From assembly GCA_021155845.1 (NCBI GenBank), contig JAJNBK010000052.1:1-5553 (forward strand): DNA of 5,553 nt, given 5' to 3'. Positions 4,511 through 5,553 of the stretch are shown here, piece after piece (position 1 is the first letter of the stretch; the number at the start of each line of letters is the position of its first letter). Source of the stretch: Nitrososphaeraceae archaeon. GTDB taxonomy: Archaea; Thermoproteota; Nitrososphaeria; Nitrososphaerales; Nitrososphaeraceae. Under the pieces are notes generated by a model. The model saw only the letters and a program-made list of their open reading frames with translations. It did not search any database and had not been told where the DNA came from. Both the position numbers and the translations under genes were made by a program.

Positions 4511-5553
4511 TCATTTCACAGTTTTGTTTCGTTTAAGTTCAGCTAATACGGTATCCAAATATACTTTCATGTCATCATATGATTCTTCCAATTCTCTTGT
4601 TCTTCTTTTTACTTCCTTACGTACAATCACATTCCATTTGGCAAGTAGGACTATTAAAACTGCTATCGCAGCAGTAGTAGCACCTGCTAGAAATGAAAAC
4701 ATCCTTATCCTTTGTATAAAAAGGACATCTCCAATATGAGCATAGATTTCTTTAGTAGGTGTTACTATCTGAAGAAAATATTTAGGCTCAGTATTAACAA
4801 AAATTGGATATCCCGTAGTTAATCTTTCACCTTTTCCGTAGTCATAGACTGCATAATCAGAGTTACCAGCTAATAATAGCTTGCGCGTTGAATTGTTTAG
4901 AATTTCATTATGATTTATAAATTTCTGTGCCACTTCTCCAAAAAAATATTCTCCTACCAAGTCTTGGTTTGCACCATTAGCCAGCAGAGTAGCGTTTTTG
5001 TTATATGCTACCAAGAATTGTGAATTGATGTTGCCAACATTTCCGTAATGAGCAAAAAACTGTACAGTAGGTATCGATGTACCTAACAATCCAATGTATT
5101 CACCGCTGGTTCTGTTCATTATAGGATATGTTATGAAAATTCTGTAGATTCCCTGCCTTTCAAAACCATCAGAGAATACTGGTCTTAGACTGCTTCTTGT
5201 CTCTTTTACCCAATCCCTAAAGGAATAATCAGCACCGACAAAAATGTCTGAGCGCTTTGGAGCTAAACTGATAGTCACGACATCATCTTTATCTACAATA
5301 AACAGTCTGTTTAATGTGGTATTAAATTGAATATATTTCTCTTCCATCAGCTTTTTGGTCCCATCACCAGAGAAGTCTCCTTGCTGTAAATAAACAGAAT
5401 TAGCCAAACCGTCGAGCATATTCATAACTAAACTTAAATCTGAGCTTATATGTCCTGATATACTCTTTGTAGATTCTTGCTGGCGCTGTATTTCTTGCTC
5501 AAAAAGACTATGTCTAACTTCCTGTTCAGTGATATTTTGCAGGTAAAATAGTA
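4511..5553 (-). CDS. Membrane-bound double-Cache sensor protein without kinase domain, N-terminus outside window
   Basis: The frame stays open to the right edge, so the ATG at 5425 is internal; 346 residues are visible. Ahead of that Met the sequence runs YFYLQNITEQEVRHSL and QRQQESTKSISGHISSDL, the helix that follows the first membrane segment in Cache sensors. Counted from that Met, the extracellular ligand-binding domain spans about 1-240, with dCache-like features: LFIVDKDDVV, the DYSFRDWVKET helix (66-76), and RIFITYPI then GEYIGLLGTSIPT. A second lobe at about 130-235 includes LTTGYPIFV. A membrane helix follows at 244-263, then a charged helix (VRKEVKRRTRELEESYDDMK). In kinases of this family that helix leads into HisKA and ATPase domains, but here the protein stops about 24 residues later. 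It is therefore a receptor with no enzymatic output, perhaps working through a partner, or an old truncation. The DNA after the stop shows no kinase remnant. The ligand is unknown. Confidence 0.85.
   Translation of the reverse strand, partial: LFYLQNITEQEVRHSLFEQEIQRQQESTKSISGHISSDLSLVMNMLDGLANSVYLQQGDFSGDGTKKLMEEKYIQFNTTLNRLFIVDKDDVVTISLAPKRSDIFVGADYSFRDWVKETRSSLRPVFSDGFERQGIYRIFITYPIMNRTSGEYIGLLGTSIPTVQFFAHYGNVGNINSQFLVAYNKNATLLANGANQDLVGEYFFGEVAQKFINHNEILNNSTRKLLLAGNSDYAVYDYGKGERLTTGYPIFVNTEPKYFLQIVTPTKEIYAHIGDVLFIQRIRMFSFLAGATTAAIAVLIVLLAKWNVIVRKEVKRRTRELEESYDDMKVYLDTVLAELKRNKTVK

Noticed and set aside
4494..4739. 81-codon plus-strand ORF
   Set aside because: It is the shadow of the C-terminal membrane helix region of the Cache sensor gene.
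2392..5553. The Cache sensor and the kinase remnant as two halves of one kinase separated by an inversion
   Set aside because: There are no repeated breakpoint sequences, the Cache protein has its own closed end, and no HisKA segment is left at either site.
1..5553. CRISPR array, transposase or integration site
   Set aside because: No regularly spaced repeats, no transposase or integrase motifs, and no tRNA with a duplicated end were seen.

Overview
The window is AT-rich (roughly one third G+C by eye). It looks like chromosomal DNA of a mesophilic ammonia-oxidising archaeon of the Nitrososphaeria (Nitrososphaera/Nitrosocosmicus type). This is inferred from several signs. There are TATA boxes about 25-29 bp upstream of start codons with almost no leader, and a GGTGAT-type Shine-Dalgarno site inside an operon. 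The histidine-kinase, Cache-sensor and small exported protein sequences also have the style of that group. No search was run, so the placement is not proven.

Layout. (1) Positions 1-703, plus strand: the C-terminal part of an amino-group DNA methyltransferase that enters from the left edge. (2) 704-1338: a gene-poor convergent spacer with several hairpins, two TA-rich repeats and a possible minus-strand coding remnant. (3) 1339-2010, minus strand: an intact HAD-superfamily phosphatase/phosphomutase-like gene, GTG start, probably leaderless. (4) 2011-2391: a spacer with another possible minus-strand coding remnant. (5) 2392-3759, plus strand: a decayed three-gene signalling cassette. It holds a histidine-kinase remnant with a stop codon and a deleted N-box, an intact single-domain response regulator, and a third gene of about 198 codons. 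That third gene can be reassembled only across a lost start codon, a TAG codon and two compensating frameshifts. (6) 3760-4129: a spacer with a 10-bp inverted repeat that probably terminates transcription in both directions. (7) 4130-4347, minus strand: a small exported protein whose Cys-containing tail is out of frame by one base. (8) 4348-4510: a spacer with a strong TATA box and palindromes. (9) 4511 to the right edge, minus strand: a membrane-bound extracellular Cache sensor with no kinase domain, continuing beyond the window.

How the genes relate. The kinase remnant and response regulator overlap by one base and were evidently a two-component pair. The third gene follows closely enough to have belonged to the same unit. 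The regulator keeps all its phosphorylation residues although its kinase can no longer work, so it may now serve another kinase or be on its way out. The Cache protein could sense a small ligand outside the cell, but it has no output domain of its own. I see no convincing new defence, mobile or biosynthetic system. The most notable content is hidden coding sequence that ordinary gene calling would miss or truncate.
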